In this document: in pieces, positions 8,031 through 15,701 of the stretch
Numbering within the stretch: the stretch's first letter is position 1
Layout of the letters: each line of letters starts with the position of its first letter
Assembly: GCA_947177315.1 (NCBI GenBank)
Contig: CAMWTX010000015.1
Span: 1-15,721 of the forward strand
Length of the DNA: 15,721 nt
Direction: 5' to 3'
Source: an uncultured Bacteroidales bacterium
GTDB lineage: Bacteria > Bacteroidota > Bacteroidia > Bacteroidales > P3
The notes under the pieces: generated by a model
Told to the model about the DNA's origin: nothing
Seen by the model: only the letters and a program-made list of their open reading frames with translations
Databases searched by the model: none
Made by a program: the position numbers and the translations under genes

Positions 8031-11000
8031 TTAGCGAACCACAACCTTAAAGAGCGTAGTGTTTTCGCGCGTGGCGAACTTCATCAGGTAAAGGCCTTTG
8101 GCGCGGTTCTGCAGGTTGATGGAATACGTGCCCGGGGCAGGAATTTCAACGCGCTTAACCAACTGTCCGTTCATGGCATAGACCTCTACCGTTCCTTTGT
8201 CGGCGGCTTTGAGATAGAACATACCGTCGTTGGGGTTGGGATATACGCTCGAGCGAACCGCCATATCGAAGCCTTCCACATCCACATGGCTGTTGATGAT
8301 GAATTCAACGGTGGCCTTTTCGGATTCGCCGCTTTCATATACGGCAACCACGGCTGCGGTATAGGTGCCGTTCTTGAGGTCGTTGAAAGTGTAGGTCTTT
8401 TCGGTGAGGTTTTCGGCCTTGAGTTCTTCGCCGAGGAACACTTTGTAGCTTTTGGGGGCAAAGCCTTCGGGCATATTCCAAGTGAGAACCGCCGTACGTT
8501 CTTCCACTGCCACGTTCAGGTTAACCGGCTTGGCTTCGGCAGAAATCTTTACCGTCTTTTCCACCAATTCGGAAGCACCGCTGGCGTAAATGGCTTTCAC
8601 ACCCACTTTGTGTTCGCCGAAATCAAGATTCTGGAAAGTGTAGGTAAGTTCATCCGCCTTGGCATCCTTAACCTTGGTGCCGTCCAAATACAGTTCGTAG
8701 CCGGTAGGATTAGCAGGATCTTCGGTGTAGTAAGCCAAATCATCCACCAAGAAGATAAAGGCATCGTAGGAAGTACAATGGATACCCACAAACTTGGCGT
8801 CTTCGGGAATTTCAACGGCAACAGGTGTCCAGGAAGTAACGGTAACGTTCTTGTAGGCCTGAACAGTCTTGAACGCGCTCAAATCGGCCGTAGTGGAAGA
8901 GTAAACCACTTCAAAGGATTCGGGCATCTGATTGGAGTAAGCCCTGCAGTAGAAGATGAAAGCTCCACCGCCCTTGCTTACGGGACGAATCAGATAATCG
9001 TTGTTCGCTTCGGCTTCTACTCCTTGCGGATAAGCATTGTAGAAAGCCGCAAACATCTTGTTTCCCGAATGGGCAGGCAGATTCACAGCCGGTTTAGTCT
9101 TGGTAGGATTGAAAACAATCCAACTCTGCTCTTCGCCCATATTGGTCCAGGATACATCCTTGATACCACCTTTGTCTGTCGGTTCACTCAAAATGTAATC
9201 GCCGATATTTGCAATGGCAAAATCTTCATAGGATTCCACATCGTCGAACCAGTTGTGCAGGTTCACACCGTAGTTCACCACTACATCCTTACCTTCCACA
9301 CTGGCTGTCAGTTCCGGATTCAGAACGATTTCCTGCAACGAAACATTAATCACAGTGTCTTGGGTAAGGTTCAACTGGCCCGTTACCGTTTGATGGTACG
9401 GCAAGGTGATTTCGTAATCGTAAACATCGCGCCATACTTTCTTGGCGATGGTGGCGGTGTCTTTGTCGTTCACCACAGCTTCGTAATCGCGGGTTCGTGC
9501 GGTATCCACCATATAAACGATGGCATCCTTGGCCGAACCGGCGTTGGAGGTTACCTTAAAGGCTACAGTAAATTCCATATCCTTGTTCAAGGTATTGGTA
9601 TAGGTGGGTTGGGAAAGATCATCGCCATACCAGTCGGAAACCACTGCATAGTTGTACTGGCCAAAAGGCAAGGCAGCATAAGCAGCATCGGTATAGGTGG
9701 TGGTATTTACCGTGGTTTCGGTAAGCAAGGTGTAGTCTTTGAACTCATCTTTCAACAAACCGCGATATACACGGTAACCGTTGGCGGGTACAGCCTGCGT
9801 GGAAGCGTCTTCTACCAAAAGGCGAATCAACACGTTTCCAGGAACAGAACTATTCGTAAACAACTCCTGTATCTGGCACCATTTATTCTTGTAATACATA
9901 AGGTTGCCCTTCTTATTTATGGTGCCGGTAGTGGTGGCTGCACAGGCATAACCTTGGTCTTCACCAGAAACTTCCACAATCAGCCACAGCTCCTTGGTAA
10001 CATCGATAGCCGCACTTTCGGCAGGAATATCGATATTACACCATTCGCCCTCTTTCAATTTGTCGGCGGGAACTTCGGCACGGTAGATTTCGTGAGTGGT
10101 ATCGGCAGCCAACACAATGCTGTATTGTGCTGTTTCCGAACCCACCATAAAACTGAAACGGAGTGCCTTGGGAGTATTGCCGAGGCTCAGCTCTGCCAAA
10201 TCTTCAGGCAGGAAACGCTGCGCATATTTGAACGGAGTTTTATTGTCAATGGTAAGACGACGAGTCTGGTTAAAGGTTGACGTCCAGGTTACCATAGAGG
10301 AAACTGAAGGTATTGTCCAATTGACAACCGCATTACCGTCTTCTACGATTACCGATGCCATGGGAATCCCCACGATATTGTAGCCCATTTCAAACGGTTT
10401 TGCCAGTGTGGTGTCTTTTTCGCCCAAGACGAAAGGTATCGAAAGCGTCCTCATACCGACTTTTTCAAACGAAAGCGTGTATTCGCCGGGACCATAGACG
10501 TTCTGCAATTCAAATTCACCATCGGCATTTGTGGTAGCGTCAAAATCCGCCAGACCGGTAGCCTTGACCGCTACATTGACCAACATATTGCCGCCCTTAT
10601 CTTGTACTGTGCCGCTTACCTTTACCTCCTTGGCTTTGACCAAAGAGAACGAAACTGCAACCGGGCTAGTTTCTTCGACGGTAACTTCTTGTTCGGAAGC
10701 GATATAACCAGCTTTCTGCGCTTTCACGGTATAGACACCTTGCGGCATATACGTAAAAGAAACCGTACCGGCGGCACTGGTGGTAATGGTGGTGTTCATA
10801 TTCTTGCCACCTTTGTTCACAATGGTGATGATGGCGCCTTCCAAAGGAGTAACGCCCATACTGTCCACCGTAACATTCAAAGTTTTCAAGTCGGCACCGG
10901 GAGCAGCCACCATCGAAACCGCATAATTGTTGGGCGTACCCGTATAGTCATTATATGCTTTCACGGTATCAAAATCAATTTCCGTGCTGGTGGCTCGGTA

Positions 11001-14000
11001 TTTCAACATATTGTTTTCTGAAACAGCCACATAGGCAGCGGCGGCAAAGGTGGTTGATTCCTGCATCGGCTTCACCACGCCTATTACCAAAGTCTGCGTA
11101 CCGTTGTAATAGAAACCTTTCAAAGGCAATTTCAGCATATTTTCGCCTGCCTTGAAACGCAAGGTATCGGCAAATACTTCGGTAAGTTGGCTTTTTTCCA
11201 CAAAATCCCTGGCAGGAGCCATCGCGTTGCCGCCAAAAGCGGTAAGATCGGTGGTACCCATGTAAATCTTGGTGTATTGCTTGGCTTCACCTTCTTCGGG
11301 TGCAGTGGCAAACAGCAAGAGGGTATCGATATACATAGCTTGGTTGGTGGCAGGATAAAGCATCTGCGCAAAAGCGGAATTAGCAGATTCGGCGCTTACA
11401 TTCAAAACACGGGCGTTTGTAGTTCCGGCGGTAGATACATTGCTGTAAATCATACCTTGTTGGATGCCCGCCAAAGTATTGAAGTTAAAAGACTTTGTGG
11501 CAGCATCATCCGAAAACTCGAGTGTAAAGGCATGCATGCCTAAAGCCAAAGCGGACGTAGTGAAAGTAAGGTTGCTTCCGTTATACAATTCAGTACCGGC
11601 GGCATCCTTAAGTTTATAGGTAACCGTGCCAATATATCCTTGGTGCAAAGCGGTCGGAGCCAACCATTCCAAAGCAACCGTTCCGTCTGTACCGGGCGTG
11701 GCGGTAACCTTTACCGAAGCCGGCAAATCGGAACCTATCCAAGGGGTTTTCTGATAGCTTTTCCCTGTTTCATCAACATAGTTGGAGTAATAAGGGCAAC
11801 TTCCCTTTTCGTTGTAAATGACGGCACGTATATAATAGTTTCCGGCCTTGGGCATATCCACGGTGATATTCGTAGTGGCACCCGGCGTGAGCCCTTCTTT
11901 TACAGTGGCTTTCGTAGTAACAATATCGGGAAACATATAACTGGTGGAAATATAGAATACGATACTGTCTATTTTCGAAAGCGTTTCTTCCGCCATTGTT
12001 TCAGAAGGCAAGGTGATGTTCATAATCGCCTGCAAAGCCCCGTTAGGCGCAGCGGTAACACTATTAAAGGTAAAGGGAGCCGGCACATCGGGGCTTACCA
12101 ATTCCTTTACTTCGATATCGTCGAGATAATATTCGACAGTCGCAGCCTCTTCTTCAGTAAGCACATTTCCATAACCTTGCAACGTAAAAGACATTTGACC
12201 TGTAGCAGTGGCTTCGTACATTTCTGCCAACTGTGTCCATTCAGAAGAAGACACATCACCTAATATTGAATACTGACTTGCCCCATCAAAAGCATACACC
12301 ATTTTGTCAGCCTTGCTTGCATTGGTCTTTGCCCAAAGGCTAACCGCATAGACACCACCTTTCTTGACAGGCATTCCCTGAATCGTTACCCTACGTTGAT
12401 CGTTTCTATAAAAAGTACCTGTCATCTTGAAACCATAACTTCCCGTATGCTTTTCTGTCGTAATACGCCCCATTCCATCCACATTCGGGAATACGACAGC
12501 TGCCATAGGATCAGCCGCATCCGTTTCAAAACCGTTTACATAGGGAAGCGTTACATTAAAGAGAAGTACGCTTGCGGTTTCAAAAGAAGAATACTTGCCG
12601 TTATTGTCTTTAACCCGTATGGCCAGTGTAACGGTTTCTCCATTGGAACCGAGATTTTCCAATTCCTGGCTTATCTTCTGACCGGGCGTGGGATTCTGTT
12701 GTGCCCAAACCCGACCGACCACACTATTACCAACCACTTTGTATATTTCTATCGTATCGAGCTGGCTGATTTCATCGCCGTTTACCGTCAATGCAGGTAC
12801 CGTAAAGTTGGCCTTTACCTTGGCGTTTTCGTAACTCAAGGCAAAATCGGCAATAGACTGCGGATTATTGGCAGGATAATATAGGGAAGCCATACAAGAC
12901 AAATAATTATCGAAAGTTCCTATTGGAGTAGCCTCTCCTGTGATAGCATCCACTTCGGCTATGCCCATTTCTTCTTCCATATCCAAATAGTTCCAATACA
13001 GTTTGCCTGAACGATAGTCTGCGGCCATAGCGTGCGGGAATCCCATATCCATGAGTTCAATACCAGTGCTGCCCACCTCGGTGGCAACCCAGGTAGTGGT
13101 ATTAATGGAATACAGACTGCCATCAAGCGCAATGGCATACATGCCACCTTCTTTGGTTATAGTCATGGCAACAACACTTTCGGTTATCCCAGAAAGTTTA
13201 CCGACCTGAGTATAAACACCCGTATTGGGAGTCGCCTGAAATACCAAATTGGAATCGCATATCCATTCGCCCTCTTCTGTTTGATGCTCATATCGCTGTA
13301 AAGCAAAAATGTTATTTGTCGAATAGTCATAGGCTATGGAAGTATTATAGGGATTTATCGCTAACTGATTTATCGCTTTAAGTTGTCCCACTTGACCGGA
13401 CGCTGGATCATAGATATAATATCCGAAAAATCCCCCTATTTCTCCTCTGGAAGATATAGCAGCCCACGCACCTTCAAAATACCGCCCATTCCAAGTTCCA
13501 TTCATCGGAAAACCATTAAAGGAAGCATTGTAAATAGGACATTCCAAGTCTTCCGCCATAGACGGCTCATCATCTTCATTGATGGTGAAACGGACTGTAA
13601 CCCCCATATCATAGAGATCATACGATTCTACTGCGCCGCCGATAAACGTTTTAGGGCCAACACCTCCAGCCTTGGGGGCTTTAGTCTTGGCTTGAGGGGC
13701 AAAAGCCGCTTGCATATACGACTTTACCATATCCGCCTTCTGATCTTCGGTAAGTTTTAGCAGGCGTGCATCGTTCTCTATCGTCCGCACACTTTGCTTA
13801 TCGAATTTGGGCATGGCTTTTATCCGTTCTTTCATCAACGGAACCTTGTCCATCTTCAGCTCCGTGCCGTTGTTTTCCGGCACCGGCATTACTTTGGTTT
13901 TTTGCTGGGCACCCACCGGGTTGAACCACAGCATTGCGCAAAACAATAATGCGCAAATCTTAAATGTTGGTTTTACAACCGACATTTTTTCGCCATGGCA

Positions 14001-14054
14001 TAATCCAAGTTTACTTGGCTTCTGCGCATGGCTTAATAAAAATGTTCGTTTCAT
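8031..14054 (-). CDS. Secreted T9SS-dependent adhesin-like protein with cleaved-adhesin (gingipain-type) domain (2007 aa)
   Basis: The hydrophobic core of the signal peptide (FKICALLFCAMLW, about residues 31-43) ends at GAQQ near residue 50. Codon 24 (ATG at 13983-13985) is a plausible alternative start that would give a normal-length signal peptide. Modules, by rough residue: 150-400, YncE/propeller-like repeats; 500-650, jelly-roll carbohydrate-binding-like domain ending YYLDDIEV; 780-865, fibronectin-III-like; 1055-1130 and 1140-1215, two carboxypeptidase-regulatory-like domains; about 1225-1500, a fibronectin-III-like module with inserts; 1600-1775, cleaved-adhesin / choice-of-anchor J domain (SYEDFAIANIGDY to FLVDDLAYY); 1780-1850 and 1855-1930, two related beta modules sharing TYTF.(D/N)L..G and A.Y.SG.SE; 1935-2007, T9SS type A sorting domain (VYPNPNDGMFYL, VYAMNGQLV, GLYLMKF). 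It should cross the outer membrane by T9SS and bind host, glycan or matrix targets; the ligand is unknown. No protease or hydrolase motif was seen. It is monocistronic, with its own promoter and terminator. Confidence 0.95.
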   Translation of the reverse strand: MKRTFLLSHAQKPSKLGLCHGEKMSVVKPTFKICALLFCAMLWFNPVGAQQKTKVMPVPENNGTELKMDKVPLMKERIKAMPKFDKQSVRTIENDARLLKLTEDQKADMVKSYMQAAFAPQAKTKAPKAGGVGPKTFIGGAVESYDLYDMGVTVRFTINEDDEPSMAEDLECPIYNASFNGFPMNGTWNGRYFEGAWAAISSRGEIGGFFGYYIYDPASGQVGQLKAINQLAINPYNTSIAYDYSTNNIFALQRYEHQTEEGEWICDSNLVFQATPNTGVYTQVGKLSGITESVVAMTITKEGGMYAIALDGSLYSINTTTWVATEVGSTGIELMDMGFPHAMAADYRSGKLYWNYLDMEEEMGIAEVDAITGEATPIGTFDNYLSCMASLYYPANNPQSIADFALSYENAKVKANFTVPALTVNGDEISQLDTIEIYKVVGNSVVGRVWAQQNPTPGQKISQELENLGSNGETVTLAIRVKDNNGKYSSFETASVLLFNVTLPYVNGFETDAADPMAAVVFPNVDGMGRITTEKHTGSYGFKMTGTFYRNDQRRVTIQGMPVKKGGVYAVSLWAKTNASKADKMVYAFDGASQYSILGDVSSSEWTQLAEMYEATATGQMSFTLQGYGNVLTEEEAATVEYYLDDIEVKELVSPDVPAPFTFNSVTAAPNGALQAIMNITLPSETMAEETLSKIDSIVFYISTSYMFPDIVTTKATVKEGLTPGATTNITVDMPKAGNYYIRAVIYNEKGSCPYYSNYVDETGKSYQKTPWIGSDLPASVKVTATPGTDGTVALEWLAPTALHQGYIGTVTYKLKDAAGTELYNGSNLTFTTSALALGMHAFTLEFSDDAATKSFNFNTLAGIQQGMIYSNVSTAGTTNARVLNVSAESANSAFAQMLYPATNQAMYIDTLLLFATAPEEGEAKQYTKIYMGTTDLTAFGGNAMAPARDFVEKSQLTEVFADTLRFKAGENMLKLPLKGFYYNGTQTLVIGVVKPMQESTTFAAAAYVAVSENNMLKYRATSTEIDFDTVKAYNDYTGTPNNYAVSMVAAPGADLKTLNVTVDSMGVTPLEGAIITIVNKGGKNMNTTITTSAAGTVSFTYMPQGVYTVKAQKAGYIASEQEVTVEETSPVAVSFSLVKAKEVKVSGTVQDKGGNMLVNVAVKATGLADFDATTNADGEFELQNVYGPGEYTLSFEKVGMRTLSIPFVLGEKDTTLAKPFEMGYNIVGIPMASVIVEDGNAVVNWTIPSVSSMVTWTSTFNQTRRLTIDNKTPFKYAQRFLPEDLAELSLGNTPKALRFSFMVGSETAQYSIVLAADTTHEIYRAEVPADKLKEGEWCNIDIPAESAAIDVTKELWLIVEVSGEDQGYACAATTTGTINKKGNLMYYKNKWCQIQELFTNSSVPGNVLIRLLVEDASTQAVPANGYRVYRGLLKDEFKDYTLLTETTVNTTTYTDAAYAALPFGQYNYAVVSDWYGDDLSQPTYTNTLNKDMEFTVAFKVTSNAGSAKDAIVYMVDTARTRDYEAVVNDKDTATIAKKVWRDVYDYEITLPYHQTVTGQLNLTQDTVINVSLQEIVLNPELTASVEGKDVVVNYGVNLHNWFDDVESYEDFAIANIGDYILSEPTDKGGIKDVSWTNMGEEQSWIVFNPTKTKPAVNLPAHSGNKMFAAFYNAYPQGVEAEANNDYLIRPVSKGGGAFIFYCRAYSNQMPESFEVVYSSTTADLSAFKTVQAYKNVTVTSWTPVAVEIPEDAKFVGIHCTSYDAFIFLVDDLAYYTEDPANPTGYELYLDGTKVKDAKADELTYTFQNLDFGEHKVGVKAIYASGASELVEKTVKISAEAKPVNLNVAVEERTAVLTWNMPEGFAPKSYKVFLGEELKAENLTEKTYTFNDLKNGTYTAAVVAVYESGESEKATVEFIINSHVDVEGFDMAVRSSVYPNPNDGMFYLKAADKGTVEVYAMNGQLVKRVEIPAPGTYSINLQNRAKGLYLMKFATRENTTLFKVVVR
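13992..14032 (-). other. Imperfect hairpin between the two candidate starts of the adhesin
   Basis: On the mRNA strand GCCATG-C-GCA-GAAG-CCAAG pairs with CTTGG-ATTA-TGC-CATGGC. This gives six pairs, a bulged C, three pairs, a 4x4 internal loop and five pairs around a TAAA loop. The hairpin ends six bases before the ATG of codon 24 and begins 21 bases after the end of the first ATG codon. It is therefore either coding sequence or a 5'-leader structure next to the true start. Confidence 0.55.
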
Positions 14055-14094
14055 TTTGCAATTTTTTAATCGAACACTCCGTGAATTATATCTA

Positions 14095-14110
14095 CGGTTC
14101 TTGCGAACCG
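14095..14110 (-). repeat. Stem-loop with GCAA loop in adhesin 5' leader (copy 1)
   Basis: On the mRNA strand CGGTTC-GCAA-GAACCG forms a perfect six-bp stem with a GNRA-type GCAA tetraloop, 40 bases upstream of the first ATG and within the predicted leader. It shares an exact 15-base sequence with 7999-8013, after the same gene's stop codon. Confidence 0.65.
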
Positions 14111-14180
14111 CTTGTTTCTATCTGTTCTGCCTTGGTGTTTCTTTTGGTAAAAACTACGTTTTAAAGTAATTTGTAGAGCG

Positions 14181-14211
14181 TAAAGATAATCAAAAACTTT
14201 TGAACGACAAA
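14181..14211 (-). promoter_or_regulatory. Promoter of the 2007-aa adhesin gene
   Basis: On the minus strand TTTG (14211-14208) is followed after 19 bases by TATCTTTA (14188-14181), a one-mismatch fit to TAnnTTTG. Transcription would start near 14175, leaving a leader of about 120 bases before the first ATG, long enough for the stem-loop at 14095-14110 and for post-transcriptional control. Confidence 0.55.
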
Positions 14212-14281
14212 ATATTGAGGTGGATGGAAATCATTTAATCACCCTGAAACCACAACCGAGAATCATTTGAAAATTTTCACG

Positions 14282-14289
14282 TATCTTCG
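14282..14289 (+). promoter_or_regulatory. Possible -7 element for the ATPase gene
   Basis: TATCTTCG fits TAnnTTTG with one mismatch and lies nine bases before the tandem palindromes. No TTTG or TTG is seen 19-21 bases upstream; the nearest TTTG (14266-14269) is only 12 bases away. The promoter is therefore weak, or needs another factor, or lies elsewhere. Confidence 0.35.
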
Positions 14290-14297
14290 CGTTACAA

Positions 14298-14358
14298 ACT
14301 GCTGATTTTTTAGTAAAATCCGCAGTTATATTGCGGATTTTTCAATAAAATACGCAGT
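14298..14358. repeat. Two tandem 29-bp palindromes before the ATPase gene (candidate operator)
   Basis: Palindrome 1 is ACTGCTGATTTT (14298-14309), five bases, AAAATCCGCAGT (14315-14326), with one arm mismatch. Palindrome 2 is ATTGCGGATTTT (14330-14341), five bases, AAAATACGCAGT (14347-14358), with two arm mismatches. All four half-sites fit the consensus ACTGCGGATTTT. The units are 32 bases apart, about three helical turns. The right half of unit 1 and the left half of unit 2 also form a perfect 9-bp inverted repeat (AAAATCCGC, nine bases, GCGGATTTT). The block ends 18 bases before the ATPase ATG, where it could block transcription or fold in the leader. Confidence 0.75.
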
Positions 14359-14376
14359 AAAAAATAACACAATAGC

Positions 14377-15516
14377 ATGTATAACAGGGTATTAAAAGTA
14401 GAAAACAAATTAGACGAGGCAATGTTTCTATTTGGAGCCCGCCAGGTAGGAAAGTCCACGCTTTTGGAACAACGCTTCCCTAATGCGGTTTTTTTCGATT
14501 TGCTCCAGCCTGAACTTCGTCAAAGACTTCAAAAACAACCGGCCTTGTTTGGTGAAATGCTGGAAAGATATCCGGCAAAAACATTAGTGATAGTGGATGA
14601 AATTCAAAAAGTTCCCGAGTTGTTGAACGAAATCCATTCGCTGATGGTAAAAAAAGGATTATACTTTATCCTTAGCGGTTCCAGTGCAAGAAGAATCAAG
14701 CGGTCGGGAGCGAATACGCTCGGCGGTCGTGCCATACCCGAAACATTATATCCTCTCGTCAGTGCGGAAATTCCGGATTTCGATTTGTCTAAAGCTTTGC
14801 AAAACGGCATGATTCCAAGGCATTATATGGCGAAAGACGCCAATAAAAGAATCAAAGCCTACGTGGAACTATACCTGAAAGAGGAAATCCGCGAAGAAGC
14901 CATGCTGAGAGGCGTTGCCGCTTTCGGCCGTTTCATGGAAGTGGCCGCCATTTCAGACGGAGAAATCATTAATTATGAAAACATAGCTTCCGACTGCGGC
15001 GTATCGGCAAACACCATAAAATCCTATTTTCAAATCTTATATGATACATTGATCGGCTACGAAATTCCTGCCTTTCAAAAAACCGTTAAACGTAAACTTT
15101 TCCACGCTCCGAAATTCTACTATTTTGATGTGGGCATCGCCAATCATTTAACGGGGCGGCATCATATCCAACCCGGTTCTCCTGAATATGGACACGCCTT
15201 TGAACATTTTGTGATACAAGAACTTATTGCCTATATAGGATACAGCGGCTCACCGGACAAACTGTCTTATTGGCGAACCTACTCCGGCATGGAAGTGGAT
15301 GCCGTTTTGGGAAACGCGAAAGTGGCCATCGAAATCAAATCGGCAACCGAAATCAAACCGCGCCATCAAACAGGACTTAAGCGTTTTTTGGAAGAACATC
15401 CGCAAAGCAGACCCATTATCGTTTCGCTGGACAAATTAAGCCGCAAATCCGGCAACATCGAAATCCTTTATATCATGGACTTCTTAAAAATGCTCTGGAA
15501 CGGCGATATCATATAG
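14377..15516 (+). CDS. AAA_14/DUF4143 family ATPase (379 aa)
   Basis: The N-terminal P-loop domain has Walker A GARQVGKST (residues 20-28), Walker B LVIVDEIQ (70-77) and a sensor-like LSGSSARRIKRS followed by LGGRAIPETLYPL. Next come a helical region with MIPRHY and a helix-turn-helix-like segment NYENIASDCGVSANTIKSYFQIL (about 198-220). The C-terminal DUF4143 part has FYYFDVGIANHLTG, then E306-V-D308 and 319-EIK-321, which fits the PD-(D/E)xK nuclease-like core described for this group. Length is typical. These ATPases are very common and often multicopy in Bacteroidota; DNA binding or processing, or a defence role, has been suspected but is not settled, so no specific role is claimed. It stands alone, divergent from the adhesin. 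The palindrome block just upstream suggests autoregulation (inference). The start has an A-rich leader and no Shine-Dalgarno sequence. Confidence 0.93.
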   Translation: MYNRVLKVENKLDEAMFLFGARQVGKSTLLEQRFPNAVFFDLLQPELRQRLQKQPALFGEMLERYPAKTLVIVDEIQKVPELLNEIHSLMVKKGLYFILSGSSARRIKRSGANTLGGRAIPETLYPLVSAEIPDFDLSKALQNGMIPRHYMAKDANKRIKAYVELYLKEEIREEAMLRGVAAFGRFMEVAAISDGEIINYENIASDCGVSANTIKSYFQILYDTLIGYEIPAFQKTVKRKLFHAPKFYYFDVGIANHLTGRHHIQPGSPEYGHAFEHFVIQELIAYIGYSGSPDKLSYWRTYSGMEVDAVLGNAKVAIEIKSATEIKPRHQTGLKRFLEEHPQSRPIIVSLDKLSRKSGNIEILYIMDFLKMLWNGDII

Positions 15517-15585
15517 CTTGAACGGGGATTTCCGCTTTTGCAAACCTGTTGCAAGCCGTTTATCCTACTTTTGTATAAAAGTTTC

Positions 15586-15610
15586 GTATCTTTAACTTCG
15601 TTGAAGATAC
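15586..15610 (+). terminator. Hairpin after the ATPase gene, possible weak terminator
   Basis: GTATCTTTAAC pairs with GTTGAAGATAC over 11 positions (one T/G wobble) around a TTC loop, 69 bases after the ATPase stop. It is followed by only three T (TTTGTC), so it would be an inefficient terminator. Its left arm contains TATCTTTA, the same -7-like word used by the promoter downstream. Confidence 0.4.
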
Positions 15611-15637
15611 TTTGTCTCGGCAGAATCAAGCCTGCGG

Positions 15638-15669
15638 TTTGCTTCTGCGCTCGACTTTTCGTATCTTTA
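15638..15669 (+). promoter_or_regulatory. Promoter of the gene starting at 15702
   Basis: TTTG (15638-15641), a 20-base spacer, then TATCTTTA (15662-15669), one mismatch from TAnnTTTG. Transcription would start near 15676, giving a leader of about 26 bases before the ATG at 15702. Confidence 0.6.
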
Positions 15670-15701
15670 CCAATCAAGAAACAACTAAAAACATAAACGA
15701 T

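Larger units (their letters stand above)
14055..14376. other. Divergent control region between adhesin and ATPase genes
   Basis: This 322-base gene-free stretch holds a minus-strand promoter (14181-14211) and a leader stem-loop (14095-14110) for the adhesin. For the ATPase it holds a possible -7 element (14282-14289) and two tandem palindromes (14298-14358). It is A/T-rich outside these elements. No small open frame with a convincing start was seen. Confidence 0.7.

Noticed and set aside
8286..10280. 664-codon plus-strand open frame
   Set aside because: It lies opposite the T9SS adhesin, whose domains are clear through this stretch. The plus-strand product shows no domain signature.
14085..14090. 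TATAAT on the minus strand, 30 bases before the adhesin ATG
   Set aside because: No TTGACA-like box lies about 17 bases upstream, and Bacteroidota housekeeping promoters do not use the TATAAT form. The TTTG-19-TATCTTTA promoter further upstream fits better.
14298..14358. Minimal CRISPR-like repeat
   Set aside because: There are only two units, each internally palindromic, with just three bases between them and no unique spacers or cas genes. It looks like an operator, not an array.
15468..15677. 69-codon minus-strand open frame
   Set aside because: It overlaps the ATPase 3' end and the promoter and leader of the next gene, has no start context, and its product shows no recognisable feature.
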